A DNA stretch of 64,000 bases, from NCBI GenBank assembly GCA_034190875.2, contig CM067343.1:18255818-18319817 (forward strand), written 5' to 3'. Positions within the stretch are counted from its first letter, which is position 1. Every line of letters starts with the position of its first letter. Below the pieces are notes generated by a model that was given only the letters and a program-made list of their open reading frames with translations, had not been told where the DNA came from and made no database searches. The stretch is from Urechis unicinctus (taxonomy: Eukaryota > Annelida > Polychaeta > Xenopneusta > Urechidae). Positions 1-14,092 of this stretch are shown here, piece after piece. Both the position numbers and the translations under genes were made by a program.

Positions 1-2115
<2,115 letters not shown>

Positions 2116-2932
2116 TGCTCGTTGGAAAATCTTAATTTTAACGAGTTGCGAGAGCAGATGCAGCAGGGTGTCGTTAACAGTTGATTATCGTAATATGTCA
2201 GCGATGTTAATCACATTGTCGATTTACAGTTTCTAGATTGTCATAGTGTCATATCTTGACCTTCAGAGCGTAGTTTGCTCGTTATTCTATAATTCCTGAT
2301 GAACATGACGCACATTTTGCGACTTGACTTACGTTTTACGATTTAATTTATTAGTGACAGACACGTGAGGTATAATTGCAAACCAGCCTCTCTGGCAGGA
2401 TGCGCGCTCATGGCCTACAACTTTTTCCAGTCATATGTATTCATCTACTTTGCACTCATCATGTCGCCGTCGAAGCATAGCGATTTTCCAGTGCAATTGC
2501 GCCAATCCGATGATTTTCTGATAACATGGCCAATCATCATTTACAAACCATCAGACTCACTTATCACCAACACAGTAATTTACAAAAGTTACCCCCCCCC
2601 ACCCCCCCGTCTGTCTCCACTCGGTGCAGATTGCTGATGACATTCACATCTAACTAGATTTCTTCCATAAAACTGTATTGGAAAGCCAGGCCGTGATATA
2701 GTTAGAATTACCATAGATGTCGAACGGTGTAAAATAACGTTTGGCCACCGATAAAATAGACATTTCAGAGCAATGCAAAGATGGAACATTGTATGTTGGT
2801 TATGGACAGTAAGAATTCTTCAGCTGTTCATCGCAGATGAATCCTACTTGTAATGCCTTAATTGTTCTACATGCGTCGTTTGTATTTATGTTGCACTTCT
2901 GTCCATGCTCACACATCTAATGTGGATTATGC
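2116..2932. other. Single-copy DNA with a poly-C tract
   Basis: No supported gene. Contains a C9-A-C7 run at 2592-2608. A 90-codon plus frame (2365-2637) and a 66-codon minus frame run through that tract, so neither is trusted. Confidence 0.55.
2592..2608. repeat. Poly-C tract (C9 A C7)
   Basis: A 17-base homopolymer-like run, the complement of a G-rich strand. It is a likely place for sequencing or assembly length errors. Confidence 0.95.
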
Positions 2933-2955
2933 TATATATATATATATATATATAT

Positions 2956-2988
<33 letters not shown>

Positions 2989-3258
2989 TATATATATATA
3001 TATATATCTCTATATATATATATATATATATGTTCTATATATATATATATCCCCCTTTATATATAGTATATATATATATAGTCTATCTCTCTTAGATCAT
3101 CTCTATATACTCTCTATATATCTATCTATATCTCTCTCTATATATATATATATATCTCTATATATATCTCTCTCTCTATCTCTCTCTCTATATATATATC
3201 TCTATCTCTCTATATCTCTCTATCTATATCTATATATCTCATATATATATGTGTATAT
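2933..3258. repeat. Mixed (TA)n / (TC)n microsatellite
   Basis: A pure TA tract grades into TATC and TCTC motifs, then returns to TA. The TC-rich part (about 3080-3240) gives a purine/pyrimidine-skewed strand, unlike the pure TA tracts elsewhere in the window. Confidence 0.93.
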
Positions 3259-3639
3259 ATGTATGTGTGTTATTTTGCGCAGCTTTGTGTAAGCATCGGT
3301 ATACAGTCAAAAACAAAGTGATAATTCCGCCATAACTGACTCCCGGGAGAATAGCAGATGTATGTGTCGTTGACCGAATTCCCACGATAATAATATTTGA
3401 AGGCAATACTTGTTTGTCGTCATAGTATAATTGACTCATTTGTTATGGTGGATCTTTAAAATCGAACGATTGTTGCGCCAACTTCACATATCATCTCCCA
3501 TTTGCGTCACAGCTTGTGTGCTATTGTGCGATAATAAATGATATTCTGACGCGATTCGTTGTATTAAACATCCGCACAAATAATGCTGGTTACAGGCTAG
3601 ATGTCTACTCTTTTAGAGCTATATCATTAAATCAACATT
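3259..3639. other. Single-copy DNA, nothing seen
   Basis: No repeat partner noticed and no frame above 66 codons. That 66-codon minus frame (3239-3439) begins in unique DNA and runs into the TA tract. Confidence 0.5.
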
Positions 3640-3775
3640 AGTGAGAAAAGCAGTCCTGTATCATCCGCCATCATTTACAGAATACCGCAGTAGCTCGGCT
3701 TGTCAACTACAAAAGACATGCGAATTCGAGATACGAAAGATATAGCTACTTGAAGGAAGGTTATCACTGAATTTG
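3640..3775 (+). repeat. Dispersed repeat A, copy 1
   Basis: Similar to 46525-46665 in the same orientation. Shared landmarks are GAAAAGCAGT, CATCATTTA.AGAATACCGCA, TACGAAAGA and TATCACTGAAT. In one plus frame both copies read KAV.Y...SF.EYR, but this copy then diverges and stops, so it is the more decayed one. Confidence 0.6.
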
Positions 3776-3993
3776 TCCACTAATGTAACTTGTTGAAATA
3801 TCGCAACACTATAAACATGCAAATATTTGCCTCACAATCCGGTTGCGTAGTTGTTTAGGAGCAGATAAATTGATTTGCTCTATAAATCTTTGTATCATTT
3901 CATGCCAATAGTGAATCGACATGAGAATATAATAATGTTTTTTAACGTAATAACGTACTATCTAACGGACACATACCCCTGTCCATGCGACAA

Positions 3994-4073
3994 TAGCCAA
4001 CCTGGGTCAAAGTATTTCGGGTGATGGTGGACACTAGCCAACCTGGGTCAAAGTATTTCGGGTGATGGTGGAC
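3994..4073. repeat. 41-bp tandem duplication
   Basis: Two adjacent copies (3994-4034 and 4035-4073) beginning TAGCCAACCTGGGTC are identical over about 39 bases. Perfect identity points to a recent slippage or duplication event. Confidence 0.9.
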
Positions 4074-4608
4074 TAGCAATGGTCGTTTATCCGTGATATT
4101 GTCAGCAAACTTCCCAATGAACACAAACAGGCTAACTTGACTGTGCATCTTCGTAATTACATAATGGCGAAATGGTATTTGTTTACACCAGTCTATTATC
4201 TAATCGATGTGTAATTAATTTTGTAGCGATAGTTATTCTTTCAATATTGGATACTGTTATTTTCGTGTATGGACGTTTAAGTACAGCCGTCCATTGGTTA
4301 GCTTTCCCGCATATCCCGGTGCTGACCTTTAGCATTTCGTTCACCGATTCTAATCAAATAACAGCTTGCGAAAGACGTAAGTCAAAATCCCCAGAGAACA
4401 AATTCTCGTTCGAAGGGATTACTTGCTGTAATTACATAGCATTATCTAGATCCATAACACTCTCGTCACATTTGTGTGGTCATTCGGGTGTCCAGTTACA
4501 AAATGACTAATACAAAAGACTAATGCCACAATTACATGGGAACATAACACAAGGCCTGATGCTAATATTTAAGTGGCAAAACCTTTCGAATAACGAACAC
4601 GGACGTGC

Positions 4609-5131
4609 GAAATATCCTTTAGTGGTATGGCCATCAAATAAGGATATAATGTCCTGACTGACGGGCGCCATTTAGACTAAGGACCATAATGACAAGTGTA
4701 CTACAATTATGCCTTATCAATAATTACATTATACTCTAAAGTACAGAAGTCATTAGACAAAGGTATATATATAAATATAACTAACACAACATTACCTGAA
4801 AAGGAACGTTTAATAAAAATTAATATAGAGCGGCTTGAATGTATGTGATTAGCCTATGATTGGTGATGTATGAAATAACCTTTAGTCCCCCCGAATGCGT
4901 AGATGTAAGCCACTAAGTGAGGATCTAATGACCTGACTGACGGGCGCCATTTATACTAATGACTAATCATTAGTGCCCTAGAATTATGTCTTATCAATAT
5001 TCACAGTATCCTCTACAGAACAGAAGTCATTAGACTATAAATACATAAATAGCTAACTAAACATAACTTCCAAAAAGAACTTGTAATAAAAACCAATATA
5101 GAGCGGCTCTAATTCATGTGATGGGTGATCA
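4609..5131. repeat. Diverged ~265-bp tandem duplication
   Basis: Copy 1 (about 4609-4872) and copy 2 (about 4873-5131) share CCTGACTGACGGGCGCCATT, ACAGAAGTCATTAGAC and ATATAGAGCGGCT in the same order. Many substitutions and small indels show that the event is old. No coding frame persists in both copies. Confidence 0.75.
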
Positions 5132-6952
5132 ATCAGCGTCAGCGTTGAACGACGCTTGAATTAGATACCTATCAAGCAACACTTCTATCCCCGCAACTGT
5201 AGATGTTCAAGGGAGTTTACAATCGTGACAACAATTTAAGTATATGCTACATACACACACACCACCTCCATCAGCTAACGTGTTTATGCGTCATACCACA
5301 TACCCGTCAGTATACGAGGACAATACAGAGAATCTCATAAACATCCTTGTTGCAATCGGTTCTCCCAAACAATGTATAATCTTGAACTGAACGTGTAAAA
5401 GGTATTTGCAATTGTTTCTTCTGTGAAAAATATATCAGTAAGTAGAAATAACCAACAGTTGATCAATAGGTGATGATTCAGGAACTAGGTTCTCTCACAC
5501 ATCGATAATGATATAAAAATTCGAATGTTTTTCTACATTGCAACGATGTATTCAGCTACGAGTACATGGTCCATTACACGTTCATAAAGCAATTGCAAGC
5601 GGACTTTCGACAATTGGTACCTGCAGATTAGTTGGATTGAGAAGTAGGTAAAGCGTTTGATAAAATTCGTCACTAACAGCCAGCAAGCGTGATAAAGGAG
5701 ATTTATATCATTGGTTACAAATTGAAATCCATCGATGGATAGGTCAGCGAAGGAGAGTGGGGCTGTATGATGTTTTGTGCGGAATTAGTTTAGACAAGCA
5801 TTAACCACATTCATTACGTTTTGGACCATGATGCTTCACTTTACTCCAGGATGCAACCGAAAGTACGTGACTAACAACAAATTGTCCATGTTTTGCTGAT
5901 TAATATGCACATGCACTAGATGTTCGTGCTGTTTATATGCCAACGAGGTTCGACAGCAAATATTTTTTCACTGCAAAAATTACAAATAAATATGTTGTTC
6001 TTGACGATTCCTTATTGCAAATAAATACCTTCTTCTGATCGCAAGCACCTGCTCTGATCGATATTTCTACAAACGTTTAGTGAGAAAAACATATGAAAGC
6101 ATGATGTCCTGCCATATTATTGCCTTGCTACTGGGTATTTGCAAGCTCTAGTTCAGCATGTATCGTCAACAAGAACGGGGGCTTTGCGAAAAGAATCATA
6201 TGCGCTTAAAGTCTGCACTAATTGACCTGGATCTACGTGTTAGAAAGGGTCCAATTATATTGTTACATGTGAAGTTTGGAGCTGAATTAGCTTGAAACAC
6301 GCATTATTACATGAACTTTTACGCTCTCGATCAAATTGTAGGTGACTTAAAAATTTTATCTAGAGATGCGATCAAAAGGTACATTGACTTAATAATACTC
6401 ATAAAGCTAATTGAAAATGGCGCGAAGTGTACTGTGCTTGATTAAAAATCGAGTTGCACATATCCAGATTCACAAACTGCTGGATTTCATTGATGAATGG
6501 ACTCATGGATAGATACTTCGTCCCTTTTTTATGCTATGCCCACCATATAGCAAGACCCTTCTCAGATTGATATTTCCATTTAGTTCAATGCGAAAACATG
6601 ACTAAACACTTCGTCAAGGCCTGAAGTTCCGTCATTAAGTAGCGGTGCTGATTGCAATTCGAAAGCTGCATGTAGCACAAGCAATAAATAGGACTCTGCA
6701 AAACACATTACAGGGGCGTTAAGCCTGAAAACATGGATCGACGTTTTAGATAGGGTCCATTTCAATGTGACCTGATAATCATGTAAATACTATCCTTGCG
6801 GATGTTTTGCATTGCATTAGATCCGACATTCGCTCTTGCATCAAGTGCATTCATGCCAGTCACTCATCGACGCATCGGGAGCATTGAATGATTCTTCGCC
6901 TATGCTCTGAAGGCGGTTATGATGAGGAAGTTATTGTATGTCTTCTTCATAT
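5132..6952. other. Single-copy DNA, no supported gene
   Basis: AT-rich sequence without long frames. The only frame above 60 codons is a 61-codon minus frame at 6580-6765, with no splice or homology support. Confidence 0.55.
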
Positions 6953-7832
6953 GGTAGATCATGCATGGTCACGATGCGTTAACGTCACAAAGTGCCCGAA
7001 CGTGAAATATGATTACGCATAAAATGGCAGCTCTTACAATAAATATGTGACGTAGTCACGTAAATACATCAATTAAATGTTAAGGTGTTGCAGTTTAACA
7101 TACGAGTTTGAAACTCTTATTCATCCAAAATAATTTCGATAAATATGAGCAGAGAGTAACTGAGATCTGATAAGATCATCCAACCGAAGTAACTTGTCCG
7201 GGAGTGGTTAGAAAGCACGGGCTTTGATTGTCCATTGGCATTAGGCTGTTAAGCCAGCGGCAGTTAGCGGTTCAGGTCTAGTAAGTGAAGGGCAATATCT
7301 AGCTAGTTCTTTATATGTTTGTCAAGACACGTGATGACTAGACACTTGCCTCACCTATCTGCTTGGTCATATAGTTGGTATAATGCCACTGTCCTTGTGA
7401 CGCGTAATGATTATTTGGCAAGTTACATCCCAGGTGGTATGTATGAGGTTGTTTCCACAGCTGGCAAACGAACACCTATCAGCAACGGTATTGTTACTGA
7501 CAAGCCACCTGCTCAGCGTTTGAAGCAAAACATTTTATCATTCGATGCATATTGTATGGGTAAGCTGTTACTTTTCCGTGTTTATTCGTTCAGCAAATCA
7601 TTATAATCACATTACGCGTTACCCTATTATTCCGAGGATGTGTATGGGTACGGGAAGAGTCCAACAGGGGAGAATATGATGTTTTGTATTTTATGAGATT
7701 TGCGATCATAATCAAACAGATTATTCACCTTTATTCCTGAATGCGATCAATAACATCGTATAAGACATGATGCAAGTATAGTATGGCGTTGCGCACTGAT
7801 GCAAACGTGCTAGACAATGAAGTAGGTTGCGT
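6953..7832 (+). repeat. Dispersed repeat B, copy 1
   Basis: Partner of 29793-30815, same orientation. Shared stretches include AAAATGGCAGCTCTTACAAT, AACATACGAGTT, GGTCATATAGTTG and GGGAAGAGTCCAACAG. The outer parts align well, while the middle (about 7110-7355 here, 29955-30340 there) differs in length and content. This copy keeps an open frame where the partner has stops. Confidence 0.8.
7319..7559 (+). CDS. Candidate exon in repeat B copy 1
   Basis: The frame is open through this stretch and would end at a strong splice donor, ATGG|GTAAGC, with the intron starting at 7560. Unspliced it stops at 7606. The best-preserved part reads TVLVTRNDYLASYIPGGMYE. The second copy near 30350-30550 keeps TVLVTRDDYVAS and IPGGIYEV, but has in-frame stops and has lost the donor (GGTTATCC). 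That contrast, plus several third-position differences, suggests this copy is or recently was coding. No family is recognised. The 5' limit is uncertain: the frame opens at a TTG, and an acceptor after GTTTGTCAAG (near 7326) is possible. Confidence 0.35.
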
Positions 7833-8080
7833 ATATTGTGGAAGGTGGCGTCATACCATCACTACAGCAACCACGGGAATATTCCGTTAGTAGGTTCATC
7901 GAAGAGTTGCCTTGCCCTCAAGAGCTTGAACGTCTCTGATGATAGGTTATTGCACAAAGCATTAGTCTTATCAGTTGCAGCCACATTTGACGCTAATCAA
8001 AATGTAATCATACAAGCCATATAACCACGGTAACCGCTGGGATGATAAGAGCCATCATATGTCTTGATAAGTATTGCCAT

Positions 8081-8292
<212 letters not shown>

Positions 8293-8879
8293 GTGTGTAA
8301 ATAGATATACACAAGTACACAAGTTTTGATTTAAGACTATGGATGTGGATGTATTTTAATGAGTCATTGCTACTAAAACTGATTATGTAATAAAAATGCT
8401 ATGACAACATATTGCTGGATGCGATACAAACATGGCGTAAATGAATTGTTTATTAACTGCTGTCGCATGATACTTTTCTTGCATTGTCAATTTTACATTC
8501 ATTGATGGGCTTATTCTATCTTTGCAAACCATGGCCATAAACATACAACAGCTTATGCTACACAGTGCATTTAGGAAAGCATTCGCCCCAAACATAAATG
8601 CATGGCAAGGTGTCAAGGACAAGATTACATACATCTACTTGTGATTATAAACTGAAATTGTGTTATCTTTTTATAACTTTATTTCGAATCAACAAATTGT
8701 GATGTTTTTACATTTTTATCAGATCGCATACATCGCTACATGTCAATCTTTGCCAACAAGTTGAATTTTTTTATAACGACTCTATTTCATTGCCCTATAA
8801 AAAAACTCATTCTAACCCCACGGGATGATTTCTAATGTGTGATCCATGATTTTAAACATGGCTTTCGAATTATTTAACT
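8293..8879. other. Single-copy DNA, nothing seen
   Basis: No supported gene or repeat. An 83-codon minus frame at 8383-8634 has no corroboration. Confidence 0.5.
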
Positions 8880-9087
8880 AGGCATTGAATTTGAGTGGCA
8901 GGTCGGCTTGACGCTCAATTTCTGCAGTGGGTGTATAATAACATATACAATAATATATATATATTTATATATAAAGAGAAATCGTAAATACCATAATATA
9001 TATATATTTAATAGGCATATGAATTTGAGTGGATAATATATATAGTATATCCGCTTGACGCTATATATTCTGCCGTGGGTGTATAAT

Positions 9088-9122
<35 letters not shown>
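8880..9122. repeat. Short duplication broken up by TA sequence
   Basis: The phrases GAATTTGAGTGG, CGCTTGACGCT or GGCTTGACGCT, and GTGGGTGTATAAT appear in the same order at about 8888-8942 and 9018-9088. In the second copy TA-rich pieces sit inside the duplicated text, for example between GAGTGG and CGCTTGACG. A 23-base piece starting AAAGAGAAATCG (near 8974) recurs near 9530. A pure (AT)16 tract closes the block at about 9090-9122. Confidence 0.7.
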
Positions 9123-9127
<5 letters not shown>

Positions 9128-9200
9128 ATGCCCAAGTCATCATTTTAATCATGTGACTAAAAAGTTAACTTTTTTCTCTTTTTTTGCTCATTGCTCATAA

Positions 9201-9326
9201 TGTGGTAAAAATGGGAAGCTTAAAGACGAATTCGGTGGCCGAGAGCGATTACGAAGACGGGCAACACAACCTGTAAGTAAATGCCAAATCTGGCTGGAAC
9301 GCAAACAATTTGTTCGGGAAAATTGA
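9201..9326 (+). pseudogene. Coding-like fragment of repeat C copy 1
   Basis: A 41-codon frame without an ATG runs from 9201 to a TGA at 9324. It includes ERLRRRATQPVSKCQ and LERKQFVREN. Inside it, CCT|GTAAGT (donor 9273-9278) is an ideal splice donor, so the exon may end at 9272. The partner near 58318-58400 keeps LRGRATQPVS in the same frame with third-base changes (GCA/GCG, CCT/CCA, TTA/CTA). After a one-base shift it also keeps LE.KQFVREN, but its donor is changed to GTTAGT. The function is not recognised. Basic residues dominate the first half. Confidence 0.3.
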
Positions 9327-10065
9327 GTACTTTGTAACTTTATTTAAATATTGCACCTGTTGCTCGTCAAAGTTGACATATCCGAACACAATGAATATAT
9401 ATGCGCCTTTACTATGGTATCTTAATGGTTGTACATACAAAAGATCTACCGAGGATGCAATGCGTCCATAAGCAATTGCGTCATATGAGTGTAAATAAGA
9501 AATGGGTTCGTAGTACTATTATTTGCCTAAAGAGAAATCGTAAATACCATAAGGCACATAGAAATGGATCAAAGAACTAAGAACATGAACGGCAACTGGA
9601 TTTGGAAGGAAGAAATGGATTCAAAGTTACCATAAGTTACGGGATTGATCAGGGCCACAATATTTGTTCACTAAACTGCTGACTACGAATGCCCTTATTC
9701 TACATTTCTTTCTCTGTCCGCCCTAACATATGCTAAGTTATAATCAATGAGTCATTCTGGATTATGTTTAGTCTTCATTTGCTGTTTGACATAAATTTGA
9801 ATTAAGAAGGTTAAGCTAGCCACCCGTTATTGACAACAAAGTGCGTTGTTATGATTCGACACTTTTGCCAAGATCATTTACGTATGCATTTAACTTGTGT
9901 TTCTTTATTGTTGCACCAAGGAAACACCATCTGATTCAGAGCAGTGAAAGTTATAGAGCCATTTTTCATTGCTTTTTATATCATAACATATTTTGGTCGT
10001 GAAAAGTAATCGCACATGCTGAGTGCTCATTGCACCATTTTGCCAAGTTGTAAGCAGCAAGTCAA
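9210..10065 (+). repeat. Dispersed repeat C, copy 1
   Basis: Matches 58310-59745. Shared landmarks are CAATTTGTTCGGGAAAATTG, GCTCGTCAAA.TTGACATATC, ATGGATCAAAGAACTA, CAGGGCCACAATATTTGTTC and TTTTGCCAAGTTGTAAGC. The partner has about 615 extra bases after TTGACATATCC that are absent here. Divergence is high enough to show an old duplication. Confidence 0.85.
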
Positions 10066-10251
10066 ATGGAGATGTAAGTCTCTTATCAGCTCAATGAATT
10101 TTTCTTAATTATATAATTCGGACGATAAAAAAACAATCGTACTATATTAAGCTAGTAGTTATATTTTGGACTACGTTTTACAATTTAAATCAATTTACGT
10201 GTTGGTGTACGTACGTTCTATGATAACGGATATGATATGCAAATGTTATGA

Positions 10252-10509
10252 TTGGATTCTTTCAAGCACCCCTTGTACATATGTTTCGGTAATGCATCAT
10301 GTAATAAAATGATGGATAATATGTCTCTTCAACCGGCATTTGCTACTACTAAATTGCTGACTGATATCATGCATATTTTGCTGGTGACCATGATTTATAG
10401 AAATCAAATACGGCTTATACAGGAACATTCAAATGATGGATACATTTGCCATATGTTTAAGGTCCTTGCAGCAAGTTATCAATCAATATCACACAAGTTC
10501 GTGGGTTAG
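10252..10509 (+). CDS. Unrecognised 85-codon frame containing a duplicated segment
   Basis: The frame starts at a TTG (the first ATG is about 15 codons in, near 10300) and runs to a TAG at 10507. Its middle, including SLQPAFATTKLLTDIMHILL, lies in a 69-base segment repeated almost exactly at 11101-11169, where the frame stops directly after the repeat. No domain, signal peptide or splice site stands out. The length is within chance expectation, so coding status is doubtful. Confidence 0.15.
   Translation: MDSFKHPLYICFGNASCNKMMDNMSLQPAFATTKLLTDIMHILLVTMIYRNQIRLIQEHSNDGYICHMFKVLAASYQSISHKFVG
10315..10383 (+). repeat. 69-bp direct repeat, copy 1
   Basis: 67 of 69 bases match 11101-11169, 786 bases downstream. 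Flanks on both sides are unrelated, so this is a discrete, fairly recent local copy. Confidence 0.9.
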
Positions 10510-11100
10510 CAAATATAATTAAAGTTGACCTTCGTCCATACTTATGTTCTTGGCCTACAAAAACAGCCTGTGAAATGTCAATGGAAGGTTATTATAACAA
10601 TTCCCTTCGAAAATATTCTTGCTTTTTACCGAGTGGGGGTGAGAGTTTGCTTATATTGGAAGGCGCATATCGTTTTAGAAGACATGTTGAATTAGAGCAG
10701 CATAATACCTTTACAGGGGTAACACATGTCAATATTATTACCTCAGATTGATTAATCGATCATTTAAAACAGGGACCTTATTCGTATTTATATCCCAAAT
10801 ATTTGTTAAGAATTCGACCCACTTTGCAATCTCGTACATTTTCTAATAATAATATTTTCGCACATTAAGCCGTAGATGAAAATCGGCCCGGTAAGGAGAA
10901 TAGTAAACAAACCCTCGTACTACATTGAGGTATTTAGACACAACAAGGATAAATCGAGCAGTTATATTAGATAGAATAGGCCAAAATGCGGTGTTCAAAG
11001 GAGTTGATCTATGGAAACATTAGGCACAATTATTGCCAATCACGGACGATATCAATCAGATATTAGTCACGGGTTTCTCAGACCTAGTGCCGCCGCCATA

Positions 11101-11169
11101 GATAGTATGTCTCTTCAACCTGCATTTGCTACTACTAAATTGCTGACTGATATCATGCATATTTTGCTG
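11101..11169 (+). repeat. 69-bp direct repeat, copy 2
   Basis: Second copy of the segment at 10315-10383, differing at two positions (AATATG/AGTATG and CCGGC/CCTGC). Confidence 0.9.
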
Positions 11170-14055
11170 TGACTTACATGGCAAGTGCAATTGGGTTGGC
11201 TGAGGCAAAGTTATAAATAGAAGGGTCACTACAAGATTCCAATAATATTTGTATAAATTGCACTCATATTAAGATGAATTTAATCCTTGCCTTACACGTC
11301 TAGACGCACAATTTACGGTAACAGGAAGTGCAATAGAGGATGCAATCTAGTCCATAACACGCCATAACCGACACACCTGAGGCCATCAGCTCAAAACAAT
11401 ACTACATCAAAATACCCAGGTTACCGAGTGGTAGGCGATCTATACCAACAGTTGATGCAACCTTAGTGTCATCTTGTATTGTGAACAGCCCAATAGGTAC
11501 CCTTCATTGTGGAAGGTGGTGTTATACAGGATTGATACCAACACACCAATACTATGTATTTCTTGACTGGCCTAGAACCTTGCTTATTGTATCTATTTGA
11601 CCGAACTGTATTGAGTGCATTCTACAAGATTTACATACCTCATGTATGTTACAGTGCTATATGAATACAGCGAGTGAAACAACTAACAGTCTATAAAGTC
11701 AATTGTCATAAATAAATGAAATCACTAAACTTGCGTACTAGTGCTTTACAAAGAGAGACACTGCTTTATAGCGCACCATCATATCGTCTTTTATGACAGA
11801 GCATTATGTTACCACAAACCGTTTTCCTAAAATTGGAAGTCTGGCGGCGTTGATGCACCTTTCTTTCCGTATACATATCAATGAATACGGCCGACAGATC
11901 GCAGTACCATGGTTACGGATGATTCTCTTATATGATCACCGATTGCAAAATTGCACCCATGTCAGTTACAGATACAGCGATAGCTGAATAAGTGTCGCAA
12001 AATTAATAAGACAGTCGAGTGTGCAGTTCGCCTGATATTCATTTTTTTTACATGACAACAGACAGTTGTCGGGGGGTCAGCTGGTCAGATATTGCATGGA
12101 AGGGCCAGGTTGTTATGTGTGCAGCGTTCTGTGTACGGTTGGTATCTATGGTATTTTATCGGAGCAGTATATGGTCAACTAGATACTATCTATGCGAAGT
12201 ACGAGGAGAGGATAGTCGATCCACTGATATGGTAAAGGTCGACGACATTCTAAGATGATCATCCTCGGCAAGTCATTTAACCAGCTACTGGCACATTGAA
12301 AGGATTGCATTCGTGTTTTTAGGAAGCCAGGTGAAGCGTTCTGAACCATACGGTCGCGCGCCTAGTAAAAGCCTAGCATCTGACATGCCTCAACAGCAGC
12401 GAGGAAGTAAATAATCATGACAGAAGGATATATCAAGAAGGTTGCCGCAAGTGCTATTTCGATGGGATTGTGTTTATATCTTAGAGTATGATAATAGCCT
12501 TACAATTCGGACCTCACAGTTGATGATAATATTTGACAGTATCATGATGAATAACACAAATAACCTGTCTTGGAAGAGGCTGTTTATGAATGTTGTTGCT
12601 GCCTGTGCGCTAACATAAGCATATTATCAAAATGTCACTTCCAAATAAATTTCATTATAGCTAAGTATTTTATCATATTTAATGGCATTGATGTCGCATT
12701 AAAGTCATATGTGTAAGCTAAGTACTTAGTAAACATATTTTGATATAAATGAGAAGATGCACGCCATTGACATCAGATCGGGTGCAGCTACTTTAGATAA
12801 ATATTATGTTCGACGATCCCCCAGGCAATTTGTACCAAGTGTGATTGCAAGACGCATTGGTAAATGTAGGGAAGCACTATCAGGGTGATGCGAGAAACGG
12901 TTGATTGTGAAATGCGTCAGGAGAAATGACCCATCTTAACCCGATGAAATGATACCTCAGACGGTTAGAACCATCAAATATTTACATGTATTTTGATTTT
13001 TATCATTAGGTACTTAATTATACGAAAGTCCTCGATTGCGTTGAAGGGATTTAAACTGGAGACGTGGACGACGAGGGACTACATCGCATGTCACTGCCTT
13101 AGAACTCTGCATCAGTTGGGTTGCAGCGTGTTAATTGACATTGAAAAACCTTAATATTATGAACAATCAGTTCTGCTGCATGTCTTGGATGTGTGATTAT
13201 ACGTGTAATGACAAATAGACATAATTTTTTTGTTTGCATATAAATCCACCAACATCGACCCAGATCAATAGGCTTTAATGCTTTATTTCAGCGGAATTAT
13301 TCTTGAAGAGTTCTAGTTCATTAGGATATAACCTGCCTGCAAGAATTTGTTGAGATCGAACTTAAGATTGACACGCGCATTAACAATTCATTTAGACGTG
13401 TTAACATTTCTACTGGGTGCACAAACAATAACGCAACACACTTACTCGTATGCAGAGTTTAAGCTTAATATATAGGCTGATGTGTTTCAGCAGCTGCAAT
13501 GGCTTAATAGCAGTTTTGGAAGCGATTTATTTATCCCGGTTATGACCTTGCAGGTGTTTCGATAAATATTGCCAACCACCAAAACTGATCCAACGGATAC
13601 AATGTCCAATGTTTTATAATGCCGCACCCGAGGCCTGTCTTGTATAATTAATGACATTATACAATATCGTATTGTGTAAATCACAATGAGGCTCGAACCG
13701 CATTTTGCATCTGAGATAAAGTATTGAGCCGCTGGCGAAACCATATAAGGTTCTCTGTTCGATCATTCACGTTCCTGATGATAGCATTCGAAAAATAGAA
13801 CTTTGTTATATCACATGTGAAAATTGAAAGTGGTTTAATAATGCACGCTTCGCCCTTTTGAATTTTTGACGGATCGTTGTATAATTGTAAGTGAGAGAGA
13901 GATGTCTGCGTTGTACACGGTGCATGAAAAGGTCTTCGTCGTTTGATAGGGCCTACCAATTTTCAATCCATTGTTTGGTACCATATTATCATACCGTCGA
14001 AGAAGATTTCGAACAAGAAGTCTGGGTAAGCGCATCCTATACATTTTTGAATACA
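11170..14055. other. Single-copy DNA left of the array
   Basis: No supported gene. Near 13800-14050 both strands carry several overlapping open frames, and two donor-like sites are present (ATT|GTAAGT at about 13887 and TGG|GTAAGC at about 14026). The frames disagree on strand and phase, so no exon is called. One plus frame crosses from unique DNA into array unit 1 and stops at about 14115. Confidence 0.45.
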
Positions 14056-14092
14056 AATTGAGCGGTCTACCAAGGGAGTTTGAGAAATATTT

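Noticed and set aside
13681..14056. Exons around 13.8-14.05 kb ending at GTAAGT or GTAAGC
   Set aside because: Three frames on the plus strand and two on the minus strand are all partly open and protein-like, so no choice is justified.
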